A DNA stretch of 64,000 nucleotides, taken from the NCBI GenBank assembly GCA_963708865.1, contig CAVPUC010000004.1:496001-560000 (forward strand). The letters are read 5' to 3'. The DNA comes from DAIDKA01 sp963708865 (GTDB lineage Bacteria; Pseudomonadota; Gammaproteobacteria; Steroidobacterales; Steroidobacteraceae). Both the position numbers and the translations under genes were made by a program. Below the pieces are notes generated by a model, which saw nothing but the letters and a program-made list of their open reading frames with translations, searched no databases and was not told the DNA's origin. Of this stretch, positions 55,526-64,000 are shown piece after piece (positions within the stretch are counted from its first letter, which is position 1; each line of letters starts with the position of its first letter).

Positions 55526-55529
<4 letters not shown>
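54828..55529 (-). CDS. urtE: urea ABC transporter ATP-binding protein UrtE
   Basis: A 233-residue ATPase of the branched-chain-amino-acid-type urea transporter. Walker A GRNGMGKTTLLKCIMG, signature LSGGQQQQLAIGRAL, Walker B MLILDEPTEGIQPNIV, the last being a UrtE/LivF hallmark. ATG overlaps the urtD stop by 4 bp. Last gene of the urt operon. Confidence 0.95.
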
Positions 55530-56373
<844 letters not shown>

Positions 56374-56377
<4 letters not shown>

Positions 56378-57501
56378 GCCGTACCCGCCGCGGGTGCGGG
56401 TGGCCGCCGCCGTTTGAGCTGGGCCATCAGTCCCATGACACCCTGGGGCAGAAACAGCGTCACCAGCACGAACATCGCGCCCAGCGCGTACAGCCACAGT
56501 TCCGGCAGCGCGCCGGTGAAATAGGTCTTCGCGAAATTCACCAGCAGCGCGCCGACCACGGCGCCATACAGCGTGCCGCGGCCGCCGACTGCCACCCAGA
56601 TCACCACCTCGATGGAATTCACCGGCTGGAATTCGCTCGGATTGATGATGCCGACCTGGGGCACGTAGAGACTGCCGGCGATCCCCGCGAGCACCGCCGA
56701 GAACACGAACACCCAAAGCTTATAAGACTCCACCCGGAAGCCGATGAATCGCGCCCGACTCTCGGCATCGCGCACCGCCTGGATGACCCGACCGGCGCGT
56801 GAGGCGACGATGTAACTGCACACGACAAACGCCAGTGCCAGCATGACAGCGGTGATGGCGAACAGCGCCAGATGCGTGGCGTCATGCGACAGGTCGAACC
56901 CCAGAATGTCCTTGAAATCCGTAAAACCATTGTTGCCGCCGAATCCCATGTCGTTGCGGAAGAAGGCCAGCATCAGCGCATAGGTCAGCGCCTGCGTGAT
57001 GATGGACAGATACACCCCCGTGACGCGAGAGCGAAAAGCGAGCCAGCCAAAGACCAGTGCCAGCAGTCCCGGCACGATCATCACCATGGCCGCGGCAAAC
57101 CAGAAGTGGTTGAAGCCATGCCAGTACCAGGGCAACGTCTTCCAGTTGAGGAACACCATGAAGTCGGGCAGCAGCGGATCGGCGTAGACACCGCGGGTGC
57201 CGATTTCGCGCATCAGGTACATGCCGATCGCATAGCCGCCGAGCGCGAAGAACGCCGAATGCCCGAGGCTTAAGATGCCGCAATAACCCCAGATCAGATC
57301 CACCGCCATCGCCAGCATGGCGTAGCACATGTACTTGCCGAGCAGCCCGACGGTATAGGTGGAAATATGCAGGGCCGAAGATGCCGGTACCGCGGCATTC
57401 AGCAGCAGCACCAGGATTGCCAGCGTGGCCAATACCAGCAGAAACGTTTTACCGTTCCGATCGATGCCGGAGAGGAGCATGGGCCGCGGCGATGACTTCA
57501 C
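56374..57501 (-). CDS. urtC: urea ABC transporter permease UrtC
   Basis: A 375-residue LivM-type permease. It shows the MLAMAVDLIWGYCGILSLGHSAFFALGGYAIGMYLM block, SRVTGVYLSIITQALTYAL, the UrtC-specific GGNNGFTDFKDI, and QVGIINPSEF. The GTG at 57501 is taken as the start because GCGGAGG lies just upstream and urtB ends 3 bp before it; ATG 57480 would be shorter by 7 residues. Confidence 0.93.
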
Positions 57502-57503
57502 CG

Positions 57504-59142
57504 TCAAGCCTCCGCCGCGCGGCCCTTCTGCGGGAAGATGCCGCGCGGCCGACGCTGGATGAACAGGATCAGCGCGATCAGAACGAAAATCTTGCCCAGC
57601 ACCGCACCGGCATACGGCTCGAGGAGCTTGTTGACGATGCCCAGCGACATGCCGCCGATCATCGTGCCCCACAGGTTCCCCACCCCGCCGAAGACCACAA
57701 CCATGAACGAGTCCACGATGTAGGACTGCCCGAGGTTGGGTCCCACGTTGGTGAGCTGACTCAACGCGACGCCGGCGATGCCGGCGATGCCGGAGCCCAG
57801 ACCAAAGGTCATCGCATCCACCCACTGGCTGCGAATGCCCATGGCGCGCGCCATGGCGCGGTTCTGCGCCACCGCGCGCACCTCCAGCCCCAGGCGCGTG
57901 CGCTTAAGAACCATCAGCAGCGCTGTGAACACCACCATCGTGAACAGCACGATGACCAGCCGGTTGTAGGTGATCGAGAGCGCGCCATTGATCTGCCACA
58001 GTCCCGACATCCACGAGGGACTTTCGACCGGACGGTTATTGGCCGTGAAGATGTCCCGCGCCAGCTGCTGCAGAATGAGACTCACGCCAAATGTCGCCAG
58101 CAGCGTCTCGAGCGGCCGACCGTATAGGAACCGCACCACGCCTCGTTCGATCAGCACGCCGACGCGCTCCAGAGACCAGGAAGGCCGCCGGTACCGCGAT
58201 GATGGTCGAGGCGCCCGGATGCCCCGGCATCAGCAACTGCATGACGTACACGGTGTAGGCGCCGAGCATCATCAGCTCACCGTGCGCCATGTTGATGACG
58301 CCCATGACGCCGAAGGTGATGGCGAGGCCGATGGCCGACAGCACCAATACCGACCCCAGGCTCAAGCCGAAGAACAGCGTCTCAATGCCGCTGTAGAAGC
58401 TGCGCCAGCTATTGATGTGGATAATGGCCTTAGCCGCCGCGCCGCGCACCGCCGGATCGGTGTCGCCGCCGGTGGGATCGGCCAGCGTCACCAGGCGGTT
58501 GTAGACATCAGGATTCAGGCTGCCCGAGAGTGACTGGATCGCGGCCAGGCGTCGTGGCGCCGGCAGGCTGTCATCCAGATCGGTCATGGCCAGACCCTCA
58601 TTGATGAGGCGTCGCACACCCGGGTCCGACTCCTGCGCAAGTCGCGCCCGCAGCGCCGGTACCGTGGTGTCATCGATGGAGCGCAGCATCTGCTGGACCG
58701 CGGCGGTACGCACCGAGGCGTCGGCGCTGCTTAAGTCGAACTGCGCCAATGCCGCCCGCAGGGCCTTGCGCAGATGGTTGTTCATCCCGACGGTGTCAAA
58801 GTCGTCGGTCGAGCCGGTACCCGCAGACTTGCCGGTCAGCGGATCGGTGAGCGCATACCCGGCCGGGTCATCGCTCACGATAAAGACCCTTTTGTCGCTT
58901 TCCCGCACCGCGACATGGGCATCCAGCATCGCCTGCAGCAGCTCACGGGAGCCTTTGGGATGCGATAACGCCAACCCCGCGATGATGGCGCTCTTGTCAT
59001 CAAAGCTGGCGGTGGGCAGTTGATTGAGCGCGGTTGCCAGATCCAAGCCTGCGGCGCAAGCGATGTGCAGGCCGCCGGCACACACCAGCGCGAGACTCAA
59101 GCCCACTGCCCGGCAGGCAGCCCTGAAATCGGCCATGCTCAT
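57504..59142 (-). CDS. urtB: urea ABC transporter permease UrtB, one +1 break
   Basis: A LivH-type permease of 545 residues after one base is removed near 58164 (joining AAFLVSGA to VGVLIERGVVRFLYGRPLETLLATFG). It has a signal peptide and the long periplasmic N-terminal region (about 1-250) that marks UrtB, then LGSVLVLSAIGLAITFGVMGVINMAHGELMMLGAY, the permease core, and LGSGIAGIAGVALSQ and VVVFGGVGNLWGT. Surrounding urt genes are intact. 75 bp after urtA, with a hairpin between. Confidence 0.92.
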
Positions 59143-59165
59143 GTGACTCGCTCCCGTCAGCCAAA

Positions 59166-59190
59166 GGGGCCGGTCGTTGCGACCGGCCCC
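59166..59190 (-). promoter_or_regulatory. strong stem-loop between urtA and urtB
   Basis: A perfect 11-bp stem, GGGGCCGGTCG / CGACCGGCCCC, with a 3-nt loop. On the minus strand it is followed by only TTTGG, so it is not a full terminator. It probably stabilises urtA mRNA or lowers read-through, giving more binding protein than permease. Confidence 0.6.
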
Positions 59191-59217
59191 AGGGCACTCA
59201 TCGATACGATCGACTGC

Positions 59218-60522
59218 TTATTTCAGATTCTGACCCGAACACACCTTGGTCATGGTGTTGTAGTTGCCGCACTTGAGGGTGACCCAGTCAGCCACCACGC
59301 CCTTGTCGGAGGGCAGGTAGCGCGACCAGGCCTCACCCGGCACCACGGTCGGGGTCTTCCACACCACGTCGAACTGGCCATCGGCGCGGATCTCGCCCAC
59401 ATACACCGGCTTGGTGATGTGATGGTTGGGCAGCACCTTGGCGATGCCACCGGTCAGGTTCGCCGTCTGCAGGCCCGGCAGCGTCGCGATCACCGTCTCA
59501 GGGTCGGCCGTGCCGGCCTTCTCGACCGCCTTGACCCAGAGGCTGAAACCGATGACGGTGGCCTCCATCGGATCGTTGAACGTCCGCTTGGGGTTCTTGA
59601 TGAAGGTGTGCCAGCGCTTGATCCACTCCTTGTTCACCGGATTGTCGATGCTCATGAAGTAGTTCCAGGCAGCCAGATGGCCGACCAGCGGCTTGGCATC
59701 GAGGCCAGCGAGTTCCTCTTCACCCACGGAGAAGGCCATGACCGGAATGTCCTCGGCCGAGATCTTCTGGTTGCCGAGTTCCTTGTAGAACGGCACGTTG
59801 GCATCACCGTTGATGGTCGAGACCACCGCAGTCTTCTTGCCGGCGGAGCCGAACGCCTTGATCTTGCTGACCTCCGTGTTCCAGTCCGAGAAGCCGAATG
59901 GCGTGTAGTTGATGAGGATGTCGGAAGGCGCGACCCCCTTGGCCTTGAGATAAGCCTCGAGAATCTTGTTGGTGGTGCGCGGGTACACATAGTCAGTGCC
60001 TTCAAGCACCCAGCGCTTCACCCCGACTTCCTTCATCAGGTAATCGACCGCCGGGATGGCCTGCTGGTTCGGCGCCGCGCCGGTGTAGAACACGTTCTTC
60101 GAGGACTCCTCCCCCTCGTACTGCACCGGATAGAACAGCAGGCCATCGTCCTTTTCGAACACCGGCAGCACCGACTTGCGGGACACTGAGGTCCAGCAGC
60201 CGAACACCACCGAGACCTTGTCCTTCTCCAGCAGCTGCGCCGCCTTCTCGGCAAACAGCGGCCAGTTGGACGCGGGATCAACGACCACGGCCTCGAGTTT
60301 CTTGCCGAGCACGCCGCCCTTCTTGTTCTGCTCATCGATGAGCATCAGCACCGTGTCCTTCAAGGTGGTTTCGCTGATGGCCATGGTGCCGGACAGGGAA
60401 TGCAGCACCCCGACCTTGATGGTATCGGCAGCCTGCGCGAGCGTGGCGACCGCCGCCAGGGCGACGCCGACCGCGACCGGCAGCGCTTTCGCGAGCGGGC
60501 GGCGGATATGAGTAGTCTTCAT
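59218..60522 (-). CDS. urtA: urea ABC transporter substrate-binding protein UrtA
   Basis: A 434-residue periplasmic binding protein. Signal peptide MKTTHIRRPLAKALPVAVGV onward ends in AQAA. The mature protein has the UrtA blocks KVGVLHSLSGTMAISE, VVFGCWTSVSRKSVLPVFE, LLFYPVQYEGEE, NVFYTGAAPNQQ, NGDANVPFYKELG and the C-terminal DGQFDVVWKTPTVVPGEAW. Intact and full length. Confidence 0.96.
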   Translation of the reverse strand: MKTTHIRRPLAKALPVAVGVALAAVATLAQAADTIKVGVLHSLSGTMAISETTLKDTVLMLIDEQNKKGGVLGKKLEAVVVDPASNWPLFAEKAAQLLEKDKVSVVFGCWTSVSRKSVLPVFEKDDGLLFYPVQYEGEESSKNVFYTGAAPNQQAIPAVDYLMKEVGVKRWVLEGTDYVYPRTTNKILEAYLKAKGVAPSDILINYTPFGFSDWNTEVSKIKAFGSAGKKTAVVSTINGDANVPFYKELGNQKISAEDIPVMAFSVGEEELAGLDAKPLVGHLAAWNYFMSIDNPVNKEWIKRWHTFIKNPKRTFNDPMEATVIGFSLWVKAVEKAGTADPETVIATLPGLQTANLTGGIAKVLPNHHITKPVYVGEIRADGQFDVVWKTPTVVPGEAWSRYLPSDKGVVADWVTLKCGNYNTMTKVCSGQNLK

Positions 60523-60568
60523 GGGAATCTTCCTCGCTATTGGATTTTGTTGAATTGCATCCGGTCGC

Positions 60569-61738
60569 TTACATCTGCAGTTGCAGACCTACGCCGAATA
60601 CCCTGTAACTGGTCAACCCCGCAAAATTGTTCTGGTCGAACTGAATCTTGTTGTAGAAGAGACTGATGCGGGCGTTGAACTCCTTGATGATGTAGCCGAT
60701 CTCGGCGATGTCGGTCTTCTGGCCGACCGAGAACGCAAAGAAGTCACCGTCGCCTTCCTCGTCGAAGTCGTAGGTAGTCTTGGCGTACTTCGCCAGGACT
60801 TCGATCTTGCCAATGCCCATCTGCGGGAACAGATAGCTGACGAGTCCAAAGCCGCCATCGCTCTTGTTGCCGGTATAGCCACCGAACTCGTACTTGGCGT
60901 ATTCACCCTGGACACTGATCATGCCCGCGCCACCCAGCTTCTTCTCCATCAGGAAGTCGACGCTATAGGCAGTCTTTGAACGCAGCTGCTGCGCGGCAAT
61001 GCCAAGGGCCAGAACGTCCTTGTCGCCGTAGTAGGTGCCGTTGACGTAGTAGCCCTTCTCCGGATCCCACAGATCCACCTGCAATCGCTCGGCTTCCACA
61101 ACGTGGCCACTGCCGAAGCTCGAAGGGATCGAAAACAGACCGGCACTTGCCGTGATCATGTCATTGAGGAACTGACCCCAGTAGGCGACGCCGTCATCGC
61201 GGCCGACCGCAACGCTCGCATAGCCATCCTGGACGCCGTCGATGTACGTGGACCATTCGTTGGCGTAGTACGGCCCATGCAGGTTGGCACGGTCCGAGGG
61301 CGGCAGGAAGCGCCCGGCCCAGATGTTGACCTCATCGCTGTATTCGAATCGTGCGATGGCGTCCATCACCTCGACCTTGTTGTCGCCATCGCCGGTGTAC
61401 TCGGTGTTGAAGGTGAACTTGATGTCGTTGGTCACCGAGCCGCTGACGTACAGCCGGATGCTGTCGAGATTGAAATCGTTGCTCGAATCGCCGCCGTCCG
61501 CCTTGCTGGACGCAAAGCCGGTACGCATGCCGGCGCCGACACTGACGGCAGGCAGCGCATCATCCGCCAGGGCGGCCGACGCTCCGGCCAGTGCGGTGAT
61601 TCCCAGCGCCGCCACCATGGCGAACCGCGCCGCCGAACCCACCCGATGCGCACCTGCGTGGTGCGAGGCGGCCGAATTGGCGCTTACATTGGTGCGACGA
61701 GTGGTCCGCACCGTACTTATGGATTTTGTCCTGTTCAT
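60569..61738 (-). CDS. outer-membrane porin, probably for urea or short amides
   Basis: A 389-residue beta-barrel protein, phosphate-selective-porin-like (OprO/OprP/FmdC group). It has barrel strands such as IRLYVSGSVTNDIKFTFNTEYTG, YYVNGTYYGDKDVLALGIAAQQL, and ends in the outer-membrane consensus GVGLQLQM. The signal sequence is unusually long: about 35 basic and Ser/Thr-rich residues precede the hydrophobic stretch AMVAALGITALAGASAALA. ATG 61738 has GGGGAG upstream. Its place 46 bp before urtA suggests it feeds the Urt importer; the substrate is inferred from context. Confidence 0.78.
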   Translation of the reverse strand: MNRTKSISTVRTTRRTNVSANSAASHHAGAHRVGSAARFAMVAALGITALAGASAALADDALPAVSVGAGMRTGFASSKADGGDSSNDFNLDSIRLYVSGSVTNDIKFTFNTEYTGDGDNKVEVMDAIARFEYSDEVNIWAGRFLPPSDRANLHGPYYANEWSTYIDGVQDGYASVAVGRDDGVAYWGQFLNDMITASAGLFSIPSSFGSGHVVEAERLQVDLWDPEKGYYVNGTYYGDKDVLALGIAAQQLRSKTAYSVDFLMEKKLGGAGMISVQGEYAKYEFGGYTGNKSDGGFGLVSYLFPQMGIGKIEVLAKYAKTTYDFDEEGDGDFFAFSVGQKTDIAEIGYIIKEFNARISLFYNKIQFDQNNFAGLTSYRVFGVGLQLQM

Positions 61739-61826
61739 TTGTGGCTCCCCGAAGTAATTTTCATAGCCCGGTAGCACCGGTTAGTTACTAAGCTATGGCT
61801 GCGCGGAGCCCACGGGTACGGGGTAA

Positions 61827-61856
61827 TTGACGTATGCGCATGGGCTGTTTGACGTA
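61827..61856. repeat. direct repeat TTGACGTA in the urt/ure control region
   Basis: TTGACGTA occurs at 61827-61834 and 61849-61856, a spacing of 22 bp (two helical turns), between the divergent porin-urt and ureDABC units. It could be an activator site or overlapping -35 elements for ureD. It is a direct reading of the sequence; the function is inferred. Confidence 0.45.
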
Positions 61857-61875
61857 GAGGCCGCGAAACACGGAC

Positions 61876-62742
61876 GTGCCAACATTGGATGCACTGGTTA
61901 AAGCGGAGGCGCGGCATCAAAGAGTCGATGGCGCCGCCATTCTGTCGATCGCCTGCGATGGCGCGGGTACGAGCCGCTTGCGCGACCTGTATCAGCGCGC
62001 GCCCTGCCGCATGCTGTTTCCGGATGACACGGCCGGCGAGCCGTTTCAGGCGGTACTCCTGACGACCAGCGGCGGCCTCACCGGGGGTGATCGCACGCGC
62101 GTCGAGCTCAACGTGGGAGCGCACGCGCGTGCGACGCTGACTACGCAAGCGGCGGAGAAGCTCTACCGAGCACTGCCGGGCGCGGCCGCGGTTGAATGCG
62201 CCATCTCGTTAGCAGCCGGCGCCAACGCGTGGGCCGAATGGCTCGCACAGGAGACCATCTTGTTCGACGGCGCACGATTGCGACGTTCTTTTGCGGCGGA
62301 CCTCGCGCCGGGCGCGCGCATGCTCGCCGTGGAAAGCGTCGTTTTCGGCCGCCAGGCCATGCGCGAGGAGCTGCGCGTCGGCATGCTGCATGACTCATGG
62401 CGCATCCGACGCTCGGGCCGGTTGATCTGGGCGGACGCGATGCGCCTGGAGGGTGACATCGCCGCCTTGCGCGGGGCGCCGTTCGGCTTTGGCAACGCCC
62501 GCGCCTGCGCGACGCTACTGTATGCCGCCGAGACTGCTGGCGAACTGCTCGAGCCGGTGCGCGCGCTGCTGGAAGACGGCGCCGATGAATCCGGGGTGAC
62601 GCTGCTGGAGGGCCTGCTGATCATTCGCCTGCTGGACAGCGATGCGCCGCGCCTGCGTGCGCGGGTGCTCAGCGTGGCGGGGCTGATACGGCACGTTGCC
62701 GCGGGCGCCTGCCGCACGCTGCCCAGAGTCTGGTACTGCTGA
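61876..62742 (+). CDS. ureD: urease accessory protein UreD
   Basis: A 288-residue accessory protein that with UreFG delivers nickel to the urease active site. QAVLLTTSGGLTGGDRTRVELNV is the conserved UreD block, followed by TTQAAEKLYRALPGAAAVE, LAQETILFDGARLRRSF and VESVVFGR. A GTG start at 61876 is the best available. First gene of ureDABC; ureEFG lie beyond the window, if present. Confidence 0.93.
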   Translation: MPTLDALVKAEARHQRVDGAAILSIACDGAGTSRLRDLYQRAPCRMLFPDDTAGEPFQAVLLTTSGGLTGGDRTRVELNVGAHARATLTTQAAEKLYRALPGAAAVECAISLAAGANAWAEWLAQETILFDGARLRRSFAADLAPGARMLAVESVVFGRQAMREELRVGMLHDSWRIRRSGRLIWADAMRLEGDIAALRGAPFGFGNARACATLLYAAETAGELLEPVRALLEDGADESGVTLLEGLLIIRLLDSDAPRLRARVLSVAGLIRHVAAGACRTLPRVWYC

Positions 62743-62758
62743 CTTTACGAGGTACACC

Positions 62759-63070
62759 ATGAATCTCACGCCAAGGGAAAAGGACAAGCTGATCATCGCG
62801 ATGGCCGCCATGGTGGCGCGCCGTCGCCTCGAGCGCGGGGTCAAACTGAATCACCCCGAAGCGGTCGCGCTGATCGCGGATGCGGTCGTTGAAGGCGCGC
62901 GTGATGGTTGCTCGGTCGCGCAGCTCATGCAGTCGGGCGCCCAGATCCTGACGCGCGATCAGGTGATGGAAGGCGTAGCGGAAATGATCCCCGACATCCA
63001 AGTCGAAGCGACGTTCCCGGATGGCACCAAGCTCGTGACCGTCCATCAGCCCATCCGCTCAGCGTCATGA
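62759..63070 (+). CDS. ureA: urease subunit gamma
   Basis: The 103-residue gamma subunit begins MNLTPREKDKLIIAMAAMVA and holds the conserved LNHPEAVALI, EGARDG and MIPDIQVEATFPDGTKLVTVHQPI. ATG 62759 is the conserved start; it follows ureD by 16 bp. Its stop overlaps ureB (ATGA). Confidence 0.97.
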   Translation: MNLTPREKDKLIIAMAAMVARRRLERGVKLNHPEAVALIADAVVEGARDGCSVAQLMQSGAQILTRDQVMEGVAEMIPDIQVEATFPDGTKLVTVHQPIRSAS

Positions 63071-63396
63071 TTCCGGGCGAAGTCATCTGCGCGGACGGCG
63101 AGCTGGTGCTCAATGCCGGCCGGCGCGCCATCACCCTCAAGGTGGCCAACAGCGGCGATCGTCCGGTGCAGGTGGGCAGCCACTACCACTTCGCGGAAAC
63201 CAATCCGGCTTTGGTATTCGATCGCGCACAGGCGCGCGGCATGCGCCTGGACATTCCTTCCGGCACCGCGATGCGCTTTGAGCCCGGGCAAGAGCGCGAA
63301 GTGCCGCTGGTGGACTATGCCGGCAGCCGCACGGTGATCGGCTTTCGCGGCGAGATCATGGGCGCATTGAGCGCAGATTCCGGCGGCAAGGTCTAA
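63067..63396 (+). CDS. ureB: urease subunit beta
   Basis: The 109-residue beta subunit starts MIPGEVICADGELVLNAGR, with VQVGSHYHFAETNPAL, GMRLDIPSGTAMRFEPG and VPLVDYAGSRTVIGFRGEIMG, all diagnostic. It overlaps ureA by 4 bp and precedes ureC by 5 bp. Confidence 0.97.
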   Translation: MIPGEVICADGELVLNAGRRAITLKVANSGDRPVQVGSHYHFAETNPALVFDRAQARGMRLDIPSGTAMRFEPGQEREVPLVDYAGSRTVIGFRGEIMGALSADSGGKV

Positions 63397-63401
63397 AGGT
63401 C

Positions 63402-64000
63402 ATGCCCTACTCCATCAGCCGCCGTGCCTATGCCGCCATGTACGGTCCCACCGTGGGGGACCGCATTCGGCTGGCGGACACGGAGCTTTTCATCACCGTC
63501 GAGGCGGATCGCACGCTCTACGGGGAGGAAGTCAAATTCGGCGGCGGCAAGGTCATCCGCGATGGCATGGGACAGTCGCAGGTCAGCCGCGCCGCCGGTG
63601 CGGTCGACACGGTCATCACCAACGCCGTGATCCTGGACCATTGGGGCGTCATCAAAGCGGATATCGGTATCCGCGACGGCCGCATCAGCCGCATTGGCAA
63701 AGCCGGCAATCCTGATGTGCAGCCCGGTGTCGACATCGTCGTGGGTCCCGGCACCGAGGTCATCGCGGCCGAAGGCAAGCTCGTGACGGCCGGCGGCATC
63801 GATGCGCACATCCACCTCATCTGTCCGCAGCAGGTGGAACACGCACTGTTTGCGGGCGTCACCACCATGCTGGGCGGCGGCACCGGCCCGGCGCACGGAA
63901 CCCTCGCGACCACCTGTACGCCGGGCCCCTGGCATCTCGCCCAGATGCTGCAAGCCACCGATCATCTGCCGATGAATATCGGTCTGTTCGGCAAGGGTAA
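63402..64000 (+). CDS. ureC: urease subunit alpha, N-terminal part (runs off window)
   Basis: The catalytic subunit, of which about 199 residues are present without a break. MYGPTVGDRIRLADT, GEEVKFGGGKVIRDGMGQ, the first nickel-ligand pair GGIDAHIHLICPQQ (HxH) and TTMLGGGTGPAHGT are clear. The carbamylated lysine and the flap cysteine lie further on. With ureDAB it shows a working urease operon start. Confidence 0.97.
   Translation, partial: MPYSISRRAYAAMYGPTVGDRIRLADTELFITVEADRTLYGEEVKFGGGKVIRDGMGQSQVSRAAGAVDTVITNAVILDHWGVIKADIGIRDGRISRIGKAGNPDVQPGVDIVVGPGTEVIAAEGKLVTAGGIDAHIHLICPQQVEHALFAGVTTMLGGGTGPAHGTLATTCTPGPWHLAQMLQATDHLPMNIGLFGKG

Overview
This window looks like chromosomal DNA from a GC-rich, aerobic gammaproteobacterium, probably near the Xanthomonadales, Nevskiales or Steroidobacter-like groups. 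That placement is inferred from gene order and family content (queA-tgt-yajC-secD-secF, xerD-dsbC, a large NAD-dependent glutamate dehydrogenase, TonB uptake, c-di-GMP proteins). No rRNA or other marker is present to fix the taxonomy.

Layout. 1-9.4 kb: an amino acid permease fragment, a TerC protein, the Sec translocon accessory genes with the queuosine genes, an ECF sigma / membrane regulator / PDZ-protein module, and tRNA-Leu(CAA). 9.4-11.2 kb: a gene-poor, more AT-rich stretch with a secreted BON-domain protein, a tiny membrane ORF and an inverted repeat. 11.2-12.8 kb: a CSS-EAL c-di-GMP phosphodiesterase. 12.8-28.1 kb: a tightly packed accessory island with an HPr-kinase-like protein, two radical SAM proteins, a PF14907-type nucleotidyltransferase, three methyltransferases, a fused Gfo/Idh/MocA and D-2-hydroxyacid dehydrogenase, a glycosyltransferase-like protein, an amidohydrolase, a ferritin-like/CDGSH iron-sulfur fusion and an esterase. 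This is the best candidate for an undescribed biosynthetic system. 28.2-41.9 kb: housekeeping genes (NUDIX, FdxA, DsbC, XerD, PlsC, an HSD10-like dehydrogenase, ETF-QO, ZapE, glutamate dehydrogenase, GpmA, RraB-like, 2Fe-2S ferredoxin).

41.9-45.9 kb: a complete thiamine salvage operon under a TPP riboswitch (TonB receptor, thiamine-binding protein, PnuT-type transporter, kinase). 46-54.7 kb: a PhzF-family enzyme, an MFS exporter coupled to a ModF-like tandem ATPase, glpD-glpK, and a TPR-GGDEF cyclase. 54.8-64 kb: a urea-nitrogen locus, with a porin and urtABCDE on the minus strand and ureDABC on the plus strand reading away from a shared 137-bp control region. It captures, imports and hydrolyses urea; ureC runs off the window.

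Sequence quality matters here. At least 19 frame breaks interrupt otherwise well-conserved genes, including the normally essential secD. Every one is restored by removing a single base; none needs a base added. They cluster at about 3.8-9.8 kb and 27.5-36.8 kb, with one at 58.2 kb. I read them as insertion-type sequencing or assembly errors and annotate those genes as full-length CDS with the break noted.
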